DNA of 60,000 bases from Tubiluchus corallicola (Eukaryota; Priapulida; Priapulimorpha; Priapulimorphida; Tubiluchidae), in the NCBI GenBank assembly GCA_030141605.1, contig JAQGDQ010000115.1, positions 282,501-342,500 of the forward strand, read 5' to 3'. Under the pieces are notes generated by a model. That model ran no database searches. It saw only the letters and a list, made by a program, of their open reading frames with translations, and was not told the DNA's origin. How positions within the stretch are numbered: the stretch's first letter is position 1; every line of letters starts with the position of its first letter. Positions 1-12,000 of the stretch are shown one piece after another. Made by a program: the position numbers and the translations under genes.

Positions 1-393
1 ACTTACAAGCAAATTATGTGTAATCAGCGCAGCACAGGCTGAACATCTGTCCCTTATACTACTGTATAGGGCAGAGAGTCCCATTTCCATGTATAACTCA
101 ATTTTGCATCGTCAGAATTTACTATTGTATTTAACGTATTATATGCAGTGAAGTTCCAGACGCATTGGTATATTTATATGTTTTCTTAATTTTATATTTG
201 ATTAATATATGGCAGTTGTGGGATAGTAGTGTGACTAATGACTATGTCAGGATCTGTCAATTCACAAAAAAACTGTGGTACTGTTTTCATGACGACTTCG
301 AAAGTTCTGTTTGTAGATTAACACAGAATAAATGTTAAATTTCCGAAAAAATAGAAAAAAACTTTTGTATCATTGCACAACGGAATAAACAGC

Positions 394-618
394 ATAATAA
401 TAATAATCTTTACTTAGTCGGCTTTTAGGATGAACAATTAACATAAGCTCCAAAGAGCTTTTGGACCGACTGTAAATAACAATCAACAACTACATAACAG
501 AGACTATGATTACCCCACTTTGGTAAAGTGTTTGGTATTACCCGGCCGCTGTATCGAACTCACGACCTCCCAGACGGAAAGCGGGCGCGTTAACACTAGG
601 CATCGGATTTGAATACAC
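394..618 (-). mobile_element. tRNA-derived SINE
   Basis: Read on the minus strand, the element opens with a tRNA-like polymerase III promoter. There is an A-box-like CCTAGTGTTAACGCG (one base short of the usual AGTGGTTAA) and a B-box-like GAGTTCGATAC about 30 bases later. A short unique body follows, then a TAA/ATT trinucleotide tail at about 394-408. This head-body-simple-tail order is typical of tRNA-derived SINEs. It lies in the LDB intron in the same orientation as the gene. The exact ends are estimates. Confidence 0.7.
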
Positions 619-2803
619 GATTACATATATGTATATTAAGTACAGTAACAATAGATAATCTGCTTTTAGAATATAATTTAACCACTTTGGGCGACCTATA
701 ATTCAAGCCCGGAGGGTTCTATAAATTCAGTACAGTTCGTGGGAAGCCACTATTCACAGCTGTACACTAGCTTGATGACAGACAGGTAATTAAACTTCAG
801 ACGTTCAGCTGTGTACATATTTAGCAAATAAAAAGGACTATGATATAAGCTGTCTGGATATTATTTTTAACAACTTGCAGTGTCAGAACATACTAGTATT
901 TCCAACAAGTAAAAGTGATACAGGTTTTAGTTTCTGAATAATATCCAGGGCATTAAAAGACAAAGAAAAGGACCAGATTTATTTACCGTTGCCAATTCAA
1001 CAGACAACATTAGTACTAAGGTCTATTCAGCTACTAAACACGTTTTTTTAACATTCTTGTACGGCTGTATCTGTAGTTAGCCTCTGTACTCGCGAATACT
1101 GCTGCTGTCCATGGCTAAAATGTCAAGAGGCCACAGCCACGGAGACATCCATGTCAGCTGTATTGATCAGATTTTTCTTCAAGGCAAGGTTGTCATAAAT
1201 ATTCATATGGCACAGGTTCTTTTCCATTCGTGTAGAAGGATGGTTGCTGCGGCAGCTCTAATGAAGCGACGCCGATGAATCGGCTTAATTGAAACCCTTT
1301 GAGTTTGTCTCCGCACGTAATGGCAAGCGGGTAACCTCTGCGCACAGGCACATAAATGATTCACTAGCTTCTCGTATGTCGCTTGAATTGAAGCTGTTGG
1401 CAAACTTGTTTTCATGGAAATTACCTTCGCCGTGCAGAAATTTGTCAAAAGCCAGAATGTGCTTGTTGCATGGCGAGCGCATGCAGCGGTTTCTAATGTG
1501 CTACATTAGCACTCATCGAGCAGGGCGACTAGTGAAAATTATCTAAAGAATGAACTCTTGTCACATGGCGGAATGCTATCAATCATGATTATTGTTGCAC
1601 AGAGAATTCTGAAAATCTCGGAACGTGCTAGGAATTAAATAAAATAAAACTAAACGTGCAAAATAACAACGACACCTGTCGCCATAAAATAGGCATTAAA
1701 TCATCCAGCTCAGCACGATGTCCAGCGCAACAGCAAAGCTAAACATCCCTCTACTTTTCATTCTTTTGCTCCTCACTTATCAGGTCACCCGAGGAAAAAC
1801 TAAAATAATTCAAGATTCTCAAAAGCCGACGTTTAAAACATGACTGGATCGATCCCAGAAGTTTTAAACTAAGTAACAGAGTCGATAAATAAAAGAAAAA
1901 ACTCATATCCCTTCCTGGATGCAATGAAACTAAGCACAGTATAGAACATCCATGCAATAAAAATTGCTCCAGTGACAATTAACCACAGCCAATATGTCAA
2001 CAATAATACCAGAGACGACTTGAGAGGCAAGGCGTTCAGCTAGTATGTGGTACTAAAGCAAATCGCAGTTTGCTTAGCAGATGGATGGGTACCTGCCAAG
2101 AAGTTTGCAAACATGGCCAGTTTGCAAACACTCTTTATAAATGAAGCCTAAGAAAATTCCTCATGAAATTTTATATTACACTTACATATTATCTTATTTC
2201 CTACAGGGTTTGCGTTAACTGTGTATTAGCAATAACGCTGTACAAAACTTCTGCGAGGACCATTAGACGTAGTCATTTTAACGGTAAGTCGTTTGACGTC
2301 TAAAGCAGTTCAGATAACATTGTGTAAAGTTTGAAAAAATAATAAGAGCATTCGTAGCGCAATCTTGGCTAACTAAGCAAAAGTACACAAGTCTTTCAAA
2401 CAGGCAAGATAATACGAAGTTTAATAATTTTGTATGTAAAGTTTGTTTTTGGGGACCTATGAATTTTATAAATTTATATTTTTTAACAAGTTCTACAAAT
2501 TAATAACGAAACTCTTTCAATTAAATGCCAAGAAATTGACTGCTGCTAGGAATGCCAGGCTTGGGTCTCATGTTTGCCATTTCTTTGAGTTGATTTTTTA
2601 GAACAAGTGAATTTTAAAACGATAAAATTGCATGTAATGGGTTACCAGTCACCGCTAGGGGTAGTTTCTGATTTATAACAGTGTCTTATAAGGGGTGTCC
2701 ATTTAACAGGAAGGAAAAGACAAAACGTCTGAGTGTTAAATGGCTCTGCTAACTAGCAACAGGTTTTTGAAACTTGATACTTTGATAATGCTATAGCTTC
2801 CTT

Positions 2804-2907
2804 TAAATGTTCGTTTTTATTTGGAGAAGTTCTGCTTTTTTATATTATATTATGTAAATGTTCGTTTTTATTTGGAGAAGTTCTGCTTTTTTATATTATA
2901 TTATGTA
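2804..2907. repeat. Tandem duplication, 51-bp unit, two copies
   Basis: Two adjacent copies of a 51-bp unit appear identical. Each runs from TAAATGTTCG through GGAGAAGTTCTGC to an AT-rich end. The identity implies a very recent duplication or an assembly artefact. Confidence 0.9.
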
Positions 2908-4069
2908 AGCATATTACGTTGTGCATAAAGTGAGCAGTTTAGTGTGAGGCAGATTTTTCATTGTAAAAGATCATCTGCTCCGATAAGTATGTGTATGTGA
3001 GACCTGTGCAGATATTTTGATTTTGTACACCCTTGTACAAGTAATTTAAACAATTTGCTGGAGGGATGAGTGAAAAGCAACAAAATCGAAGTTTGGTAAA
3101 AAGCAACACAAAATCAAATCACTACATTGCCTCAAATCAGTCATTAATATTCTGATACCGTGTGCACAACTGATTGAAGCAATGAATCCAATTGCCAAGT
3201 TGACAATCTAGACGAAAGGTTGCACTTTTTAAATAGCGAGCTGAATATGAATGAAATTAATTCACTTCAACTTGCTCCACCATCAGCGACTGTTATGTTT
3301 ACTGTCATTTGTTCTTCCAAAATTAATTAAAAGTTAAAACTGACATTTACACATGTATTACACTCGACAAACTTTTTGTAGGTTTAATGTTTAATGTACA
3401 GACTTAATTGTGACTCAGGAAATGGCTATAATTTTAACATATATGCAGCGATAGTATAAAACCTTTCTATTGCTAAATCGAGAAAATGAGTTTGAAGATT
3501 CTTTTAAATTGCTTCGAGCATGATTAGAATTTTTGGCAAACTGGGTTTACTTTACCAAAACTCCCACAGTTATTTAATTCTAGACAAATAACACAGTATT
3601 ATTTAATTGCGACAGTGGTTATAAAAACAGTGCTGTGTAGCGCTGATGCGTGGAAAGGTGCGCTGGAGTTTCTAATGTGCAAAAGAAAATTCACAAATGG
3701 TGGAACAATTGTCAAGACAGTAGTGATGTTGCAACAGTGCATCTAATAAATGCCACATAATTCAGGGCGCACTTTTGGACTAACACACAGTAAAGGCTGT
3801 AAAGCAACGCTTAACTAGTACAAATACTTCAATCGCTCCGTAATACCACCCCTATTTATTAGCAGATGGAAATATTAATGAGAAATTGTTCAGGTGACTT
3901 GCTGCCAGTCTGGTTCCCTACCTGCTCACATAACTGCCTTTTTAAAGGCTTTTTTACTAACTGGTTACAGAGTACGGTGGCTGCATGTAACAAGTAAGCA
4001 TGTGCAAGCATGTGCATATATCTAAAAAGGAAAGAAAAAAATTAAATAAAAAATGATCCTTACATTTAC

Positions 4070-4145
4070 CTCGGTGCGTTGTTGCAACCTTTTATTCAGT
4101 TCGTATATCCGATAATCTGGCTGACCTATGTATGGTGTATGACGC
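4070..4145 (-). CDS. LDB1: LDB shared coding exon (RHTPY motif)
   Basis: The exon begins after TTTTCAG at 4146 with one base that completes an Arg or Gly codon from either upstream exon. It encodes 25 residues, from RHTPYIG to LQQRTE, and ends at GAG before GTAAAT (phase 0). The motif is the most conserved N-terminal signature of LDB1, LDB2 and Chip, and leads into the dimerisation domain. It has QQRTE where vertebrates have QNWTE. Confidence 0.93.
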
Positions 4146-7100
4146 CTGAAAATAATAAAACAAACAATAAGAAAATAATAGTACAATCAATAACGACTGT
4201 AGTGACAGCTGTTAACAATAATGACAATGGTAAAAAATTGTCAAATTGAATGATTTTTATGTACTCTTGTAATGTGCACTAAACACAGAACTGTGTCCCG
4301 GGTCACCGGCCCAATTTTTGACATATTTTGTTTCAGGTGATCGTGTCAGATCCAAATATTTTTTCTAATACCCGTTCAGATTACGGTTTACAACTACAGT
4401 CAAATCTTGTACACAAATAAGATCATTTGAATTTTAAAGTAGACTAACTAGTGGCGCAATACCGGCAAGGATAACTCTTTGAACTGCATAAAGTCAAATA
4501 AAAGGTCTACCTGAACAAATCCACGACTAAAAAAATAGTACAGATTTTTTTTCTAATGCGCTAGTTCTCCGAAGGACTACTAATAACTGCACTGCATTTT
4601 TCAATAGTGTGTAACACGCTAAAGCACCTATTGGAGCAGAGGCAACAGGTTAGGGGAATCTTTAATTGTGTCGCGAGGTTCTTGGTTGCGAGAATTTTGA
4701 CATATTCCATAGATCGCTGCTATATCCAGGCAAAAAATGAGAATTTTGGTACAACAAAAACTGATCAATATTACTTAGTTACCAAATTATATCCACTCAA
4801 CAACACAACCAAGTTCTGCAAGTTAGCAACAGTACTCACCTAAAATAAGGAGAGAATGGGGAAGAATAAAACGGGTCGTTTAAGGGGCCTGGCCCCGGTC
4901 CTGGACCCGGAATCATGTGGTTCATAATCTTTCAGCTCAATCTATGAGAAATTCTTCTACATCTTACGTTCGCACTATAAAACGCTGTCACAAGTGCATT
5001 CTTTCAAGTCACAAAATGATGGAACGCTGGTACGTCGTCGTGTAAGCTAGCAGACTAGCTACCATCGATTTGTTTTAGATTTAGAACATAGCACACACGA
5101 GGAAACCCAGCCAGAAAAACAAGCATTGATCCACAGGTCTGGGAGGCAAATCGAGTTGGGGGTTCTCTATTGATCAGAGTTGGAAACTTGGAGCGGAATA
5201 CTATCTTCTTCAGCACTTTAAACCAGTGGATGCCTATACATGTTGTTAATTAAGAGATAACAAAGCTTGAATAATCCACTAGAGACATTACAGCTCAAGG
5301 GTTTTTCAATAATTCAAGTATTCATACACTTCTTTACAGCGAAATCAAAGTTCTTCACAATGTAGTTACAAAAATAGCTTAGAATTTTAAATTAACTTCA
5401 TTGGATAATGATAGGCCTATTCTTCATTGTGGAAAAAAGATTACTAGTTTTAAACCTATAAGCAGTCGATATTAATCTTTTTATCCATATTTTTCCAATA
5501 AGTTTGTTCGCTTTTTGAAAAAGTATTCTTGTAAACAGTCTCACAAAATAAAAAAATTACGAAAAAATTATAAATTTATGGAAAACCACTTTATTACTAT
5601 CAGATATTTGCTCCTTAAAGTTCTTATTTATTTATTTAATCAACTTAATTTAATTTCACTGTAGCATCAAAGAAGACTTGCAAAAAATAAACCTTATTTT
5701 TAGTCCGTTTATGAAATTAAAACATTATTTTACTCTGTTTATGAAAATAATAATTAACTCCGTGTTTAACATTAAGTCTCATTATTCATCAACTAATTAA
5801 GGACACTAATTTGATTAAATGATTATTCAATAACATAACAACGCTTTGGCAAATTGTAAAACGGTGAGTTTACGCTAACAAAATATTTCCGCGCATAGTT
5901 TATATTGAGCCATCACTTTAAAATTATACATCATTAGGTTGATTGTCAAAAAGAACAGATCAATTGAACTCTGTTAACTGAAGCGAATTTTATTTATCAA
6001 TTTGCATTATGCAACACGATTATTATATCTACTTAACGCGTGAGCCAATTAATCAAATACTACACGAATTTTTAAGGCGTCAAGAAAGTTTATACAATGC
6101 TGGGCAATTGATGCGTCGACTTTTCTGCACAACTTCACATTCGTTAAAACAATTGGGAGATGGCCTTCAAAATTCACCAAAAAGCTGTAAATTCAACACC
6201 CGAAGCATGAATGCTTTCCGCTCCTCACAATGCGCGATACTTTTTCGAACTATAATGTTACGTTTGTTTGTAAATAAAACGTTACATGTGACAAGTTGTA
6301 AAAGGTTTGCCACGAATGTAGTACAACACTTTTCCTGACAAACATACAACCAGTAGACTCAAAACACGGTACACTGTAGATCACTGTGTAGAATATACAG
6401 ACACTGCCAGGAGGAATAATTTTAGCATTAGCAAATAGCAAGCCCTCACCCAGTTGGCTTGTCATATGCGACGTAGCTCGTAGTATTTTCGCTGCTTACG
6501 AACATATGACTGAGAGGCCCGACAGGATAAGTGGAAACTTAAAACTGTAACAGTTTAAACGAAATATGTGAACAAATTGGTGCTCATACAAACATAAAGC
6601 AGGTAAACAAAACTTCAAAGATTTAATAACTAAATTAAGAATCATTGGAGTACACAAAGAATTATATACTCTGCTGTTTATGCTTAAATATATTAACAAC
6701 TTTAGCAAACCATTTCAAAATAACAGATTTAGCTTCCTTTCCAAATCCTACGGTTGATTTCAGAGCGAGCAGCAAATTAAGAGAAAATATCCACTATGGA
6801 TTTAAAGCAAACAAAGTTAAAATCATTAATATTAACCAAATATGAAATACCACAAGTATGACAACATACACACCAATTCAGAATTCCTAATCAAGGACTA
6901 TATTTAACTAATCGAATCATAATTCTTAATTGTGGTAAGACAGTTGTAAATACGTTTTATTTTTATTTTTGATTAATTTTTGTCTCTATTCTTTTCGTTA
7001 CTACACATTAGTTCAGACTGTACTGACACATTTGCCTAGCAGTAAAAGTTTTTAGTAACTAACGCTGATTGATCCTCTTCTGTAAAATTTGCAGAGATTA

Positions 7101-9007
7101 TCATTATATTTATGTATTTTCATGGGATATAAGACCATACATTTATGTGTATATATACATACAGATTGTATGATCATTATAGACTACTGTGACAGCGTGT
7201 ATAAGAAAACGTTAAATTGTTGTTAGGATGTTTTGCTAAGCAGTCCCGCTGTTTCGAGTTATACCTTGATTGACCAAAGTATAGTAAAAATTAGCACACG
7301 AGTTCGTGTAAGACAGTGTGAACAATGCTTTAGATTTTTTTCTTACTCTCAAGAAATACGATTACCCAAACAACAGGATTTTTAATAATAATAAACAAGA
7401 GATTGTACTGTTTTCGATTCCTCACAAAAAAACCATGCCGGCAAATAAAGTTCTTGTGTAAACAAACACGTAGAAAAGCAATACAGGTTAAAGTGAAACA
7501 ATATAAAAATGGTTCGCATTGTCAATCCAAATGTTTAAAAAAACAAATGGATAAATCTAACGTATAAATTTAACATTTACTCAAATTTACGATGGCTGGG
7601 CCCAGCAGAACTGTCCAGGGAGATGGATGCCACGTACTCCCCCCCCCCCACGCATCGTACCACGCTTCTCACCACGTGCTGAACCACGTATTCAATATGG
7701 CTTCCAGGACACGTATGCCAAAACCGTCAGCTCCCATGTCTCCAACAAATGCTAATTGACTCCTCCAGACAGTACTGCGCCAGACAGTACTACAGCCTGC
7801 GGACAATGACATTCAGCAAATAAACTGAAACTCAGTCTCCTCCATAAGAGGAAGAGTTTAAAGACAAGCATTCAGTCCGGGAACATGTTCTATACTGCAT
7901 GGTTTCCACTGGCATTACCATCAAGAAACACAATCGGAGATTTCTTGAATAACCAAATTTGCTCCAAAGCCTCTCTAACCAATAACCAAATAGCCCATGA
8001 GGTGGCATTTACTTTCGAGGCACAAACACATTTAAAAAACGGAAAAGTGTGCATTCAACAAAAATCAGCTCTTTTTACCTTGAGCTACAAAACCAGATAG
8101 ACAACAAAACTAGGCCAATACCTGGCCAGGCAGGTAAATTTGATCATGTGACCCAAGGTGAATCAAAGATCAAAGGCGACAACAATCTCAAGTCTAATAA
8201 AAAATATTAACAATAATAGCAATCAATGTTATACCAACAATAGCAATAAATTTTGGATTGTCATCAAAAATACATGAATAGAAAATAAGTCAACCAATCA
8301 TTAGTAGCGCATCACAATAGACAGCTTAGGTCGTCACAACTTCTGTTTCCAAATTTGTTTACCGTATACTGCAATATGGTGGATGTGTTAAAGATAATAT
8401 GCTACCAGTATTAACAGAATTTCTATAAGTAATTGAGCTGTTTCGGGCACTGACCTGCCCAAATTAATCACTTGTATTTATTTTTCGTTGTGTAATAATC
8501 TACCTTGTAATACTGCTTGCCGCAAATAGGGGCTACCAGAATGTATATATATATACATACATACACATTACAATATATATTTTCTAAAAGATCGTTGTCT
8601 AACCAATCAGTAGCCATCGGAGTGACGCAACATTGAACTTGTAGTTCAAGTGTCCCAAGAATACCAACTTTCTTCATATAAGATTTCAAAAATTTAATAA
8701 CGATAAAAATGTACGCCATTATAGGTCATAACAACATTTAAAATTAGACTGATACGATTAAGCATCATTTGTGATAAAGCACTATAATGCACAGTGAAGT
8801 CACTACAGTATTTAAGGTTGAATGAACAAAAACAATATTGTAATGAAAGTAATGTACAGAGTAACCCGAGTGAAGACCACACAACTGTAACGCAAGGCAA
8901 TGTATTTCTTTGCAACTGCGCAGGCTTATAAAATACACGCACGCACGCACGCACGCACGCACACACACACATATACATACATTTATATATATATATATAT
9001 GTATAAT

Positions 9008-9064
<57 letters not shown>

Positions 9065-12000
9065 TTGTTAGCATACAGTTCAGACTGCATTGACGCATTT
9101 GCCTTTACCAGTAAAAGTTTTTATTAACTAACACTGATTGATCATATCTGTAAAATTTTTCTTTGCAGCGATTACCATTATATTTATGTATTTTAATGGC
9201 AAATAAAGACCATATATATACCATTAAAATACATAACTGTATGGTAACAAAACAGTAGAAATAAAAACAATACATATTTAGAACTGTTTTAAGTTTTATG
9301 AACTATCAACCATCGAGAGCAAATATTTTAACTGCCCGCTGACCAACTTACAATGTCCCAACGAGTCACCTTTGCCAGTTTCCATGGCAACGATCACTGC
9401 CTTGACTGCATTAGTACAAGGTACAGTGTCACGAGGCATGGCAGCGTGAAAGGCCGCAGTTCTGTTATGTAAAACTATCGATACAGGAAGATGCATTGAC
9501 CAGAAGCATAAATAGATAATAGAGCCAAGGATAACGCCAACGGGAGAGCTGATGCACTCGCAGTAATAAAAACAGAGGTGGAATACTCAGGGGTTACTCT
9601 ACGATCTACATAAATGATAGTGAAAACATACAAGAGCTACCACAATAACAATCCTACATGCGAAACCTTAGACAGTCTTTACGAGCATAAGAGAGTCTAC
9701 ATGTAGTTATTTTTGTAGTTCGCTTTGCTATTGTCTAAACTACAAACTTCGAGAGTAACGTATTGAAACATATTTCGTATCTGCACTCTGGAAATGACAG
9801 AAGCCAGAGATGAAGCTAGTCATATTTAGTGGCACTCGCAGTTGCTGCCGAAGAATGCCACACTAGCGCCATCTCTTATTAAACATGTACAACAGAGTTA
9901 ACTCATGCGTAATCAGTCACTGATCACAGTCCAGAGGAGTACGAGAAGACTGTCGATAGATGGCGCCAAAAATATAAAAAGTAGTAACACAAAAGACGTA
10001 AGAAAACTAGTGCCAGACTGGCAACCTACAGATTGGGGTACTTGGAATGTGCAAGTTCGTCGCAAGACCTACAGTAAAAAGCAGCACAGTTTTGCTGCCC
10101 ACCTGTCGGACTTCAATATAAATTTTTATACATATTTTAGGTAGATTGTTGCATCATGTTGCATGACCATGTTAAAGTTGAAATGTTGCAGATGATTGTG
10201 TTGGAATAAACAGCAATGTCTTTGCTTAAGTGTGTGCTGGTAGTTATTTTCATTTTAAGAATTCGTTTTTCCCATCACAAACCAAATTATTTTAGGAAGT
10301 CCCGTCTGAATACTTTTTAGATTATAGTAGAGTCAATTTGCAGGAAAATTACTTTTAAGGTGTTTTTTGTAGAGTTTGGTCCAGGGAATAACATCAAAAG
10401 TATACTGAAATTGGAGTATCACAAAGGGTCTAATTGAGACGTCAAAAAGATGACCAAAATGAACGGGTATTTAGTCGTACCAGAATGGTGAAAAAAATGC
10501 TCGCTCATTTTGTCTCAAAAGTGCGAAACTTTGCACAGAGTAGAACCCGTTAAGATGATTAATTCTGATTATAAAGTGAATATAAATTCGTCCAGCACGG
10601 CTGCAAGTTTCAAGATGGCTGACAATATGGCTGTTGCTAGCTCGTTGCCCAGGGCTATACCTTAGCTATCATATTAGACAGGAAAATGATTTTTGCGTCT
10701 AAATATAGGTTTTCCAGGTCAGACAATACCTGCTTGGACACATTTACATTTGCCACAGTACCCTTCTGCTTGCTGGCAACAACGTTTAATAAGTCGATGA
10801 CACACCGTTGAAGGCAAAATTCAGTGTGATTTTCTTGTCAGTTCGGTAAAACTTTTCCAGGCCTCAGTCAAATGGTGGTGATAAAGTTTAAGGCAGGGAT
10901 CAATGCCTGGTCCCAACAGTTCTGCTTGACGCAACCCGTTCAATTACCTCCAACATTTCATCCAGTGAAACTTTTCTTTGTGGACAAGTTTTTACATGTA
11001 TGCTTTGCCAACTGTCACAGTCATGCATGTGTTAGCATTGGCATACTAATGTGCAGCAAAATGTATGCAGCCAAGCACAAACATGAGGTATGATTATTAT
11101 GATTATTATTATATGATATATATGTACATATTTTATATGTACAAAACATTGGCTAAGTCAGCTGCTTAGCTCTAGGAATAATGCTTCAAAATGCCAAATT
11201 CTTCGGTTACCTCTTCAACACTTACCACGTAGACCAGGCTATCTTTTTCCTCTCCCCGCAAAATATGAAACCTGGTCGCAACCAGTAAAAGTTGACAGAA
11301 TTGGTGTTTTTCAAATCCTACCGCATTCGCAGTTTCATGAAAAGCTGTATACCTAAGGTATTTGCCTGTTCCAGACATTAAGTAGAGTGCAGCAATGTAC
11401 CTAACACATCATATAATACTGTACGTGTAATATTCATTCAAGGAACAATACCAGCGGTCACACATAATCTTGCTACGTTATGACAACACCAGCATGTTAG
11501 TTGACAACATGTAAACTTTGTTCACAATTCCTAAAAGATATGGCCCTTAGGAACTGACAACAGCCATCATGTCGGCCATCTTGAATGTTGCGGCCATGTT
11601 GGATAATTTTTGATTGAGCGCATACTCAAAATTAATTAACTGGATGGGTTTTAGCATTGTGTAAAGTTTCATGCTTTTAAGGCAAAATGAGCAGTTCTGT
11701 TACTTTGTGCAAAATTTGCAGCCATCTTAGCTGTCATCTTGAAATGGGGTGATATTTTAGGAGCACTTAAGCATCAGATATGGATTCCTTGACTTTTAAA
11801 ACCTATATTTATACACCAAAATAATCAGCCTGTCTGCTGATAGCTAAGATATAGCCCTCATAAGCCAGCTATAGCCATACTGTCGACCATCATGAAAATT
11901 GCGGCCATATTTGGACTTCAAGACAATAATTAATCACCTTAATCTGTTCTAGCTTCTAAGTCAAAATGAGCAGTTTTTCGCCATTCTGATAGACTAAGTA

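Larger units (their letters stand above)
1..4069. other. Intron of the LDB gene, no coding sequence seen
   Basis: This stretch follows the donor of the shared LDB exon on the minus strand. I looked on the minus strand for the next conserved LDB exon, which encodes a Trp-rich segment starting the dimerisation domain, and did not find it, so it probably lies beyond the left edge. The stretch holds a SINE near 394-618 and a 51-bp tandem duplication near 2804-2907. A somewhat GC-richer patch at 1240-1520 has short overlapping ORFs on both strands, but nothing recognisable. Confidence 0.6.

Noticed and set aside
6009-6338. 109-codon plus-strand ORF in the LDB intron
   Set aside because: No recognisable motif. 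ORFs also occur opposite it, composition is that of the intron and no polyadenylation or promoter context is evident. It could be a chance ORF.
8694-9127. ORFs across the microsatellite (Tyr-Ile runs, Cys-Val-Arg-Ala repeats)
   Set aside because: Products of the (AT)n and (ACGC)n repeats, not genes.
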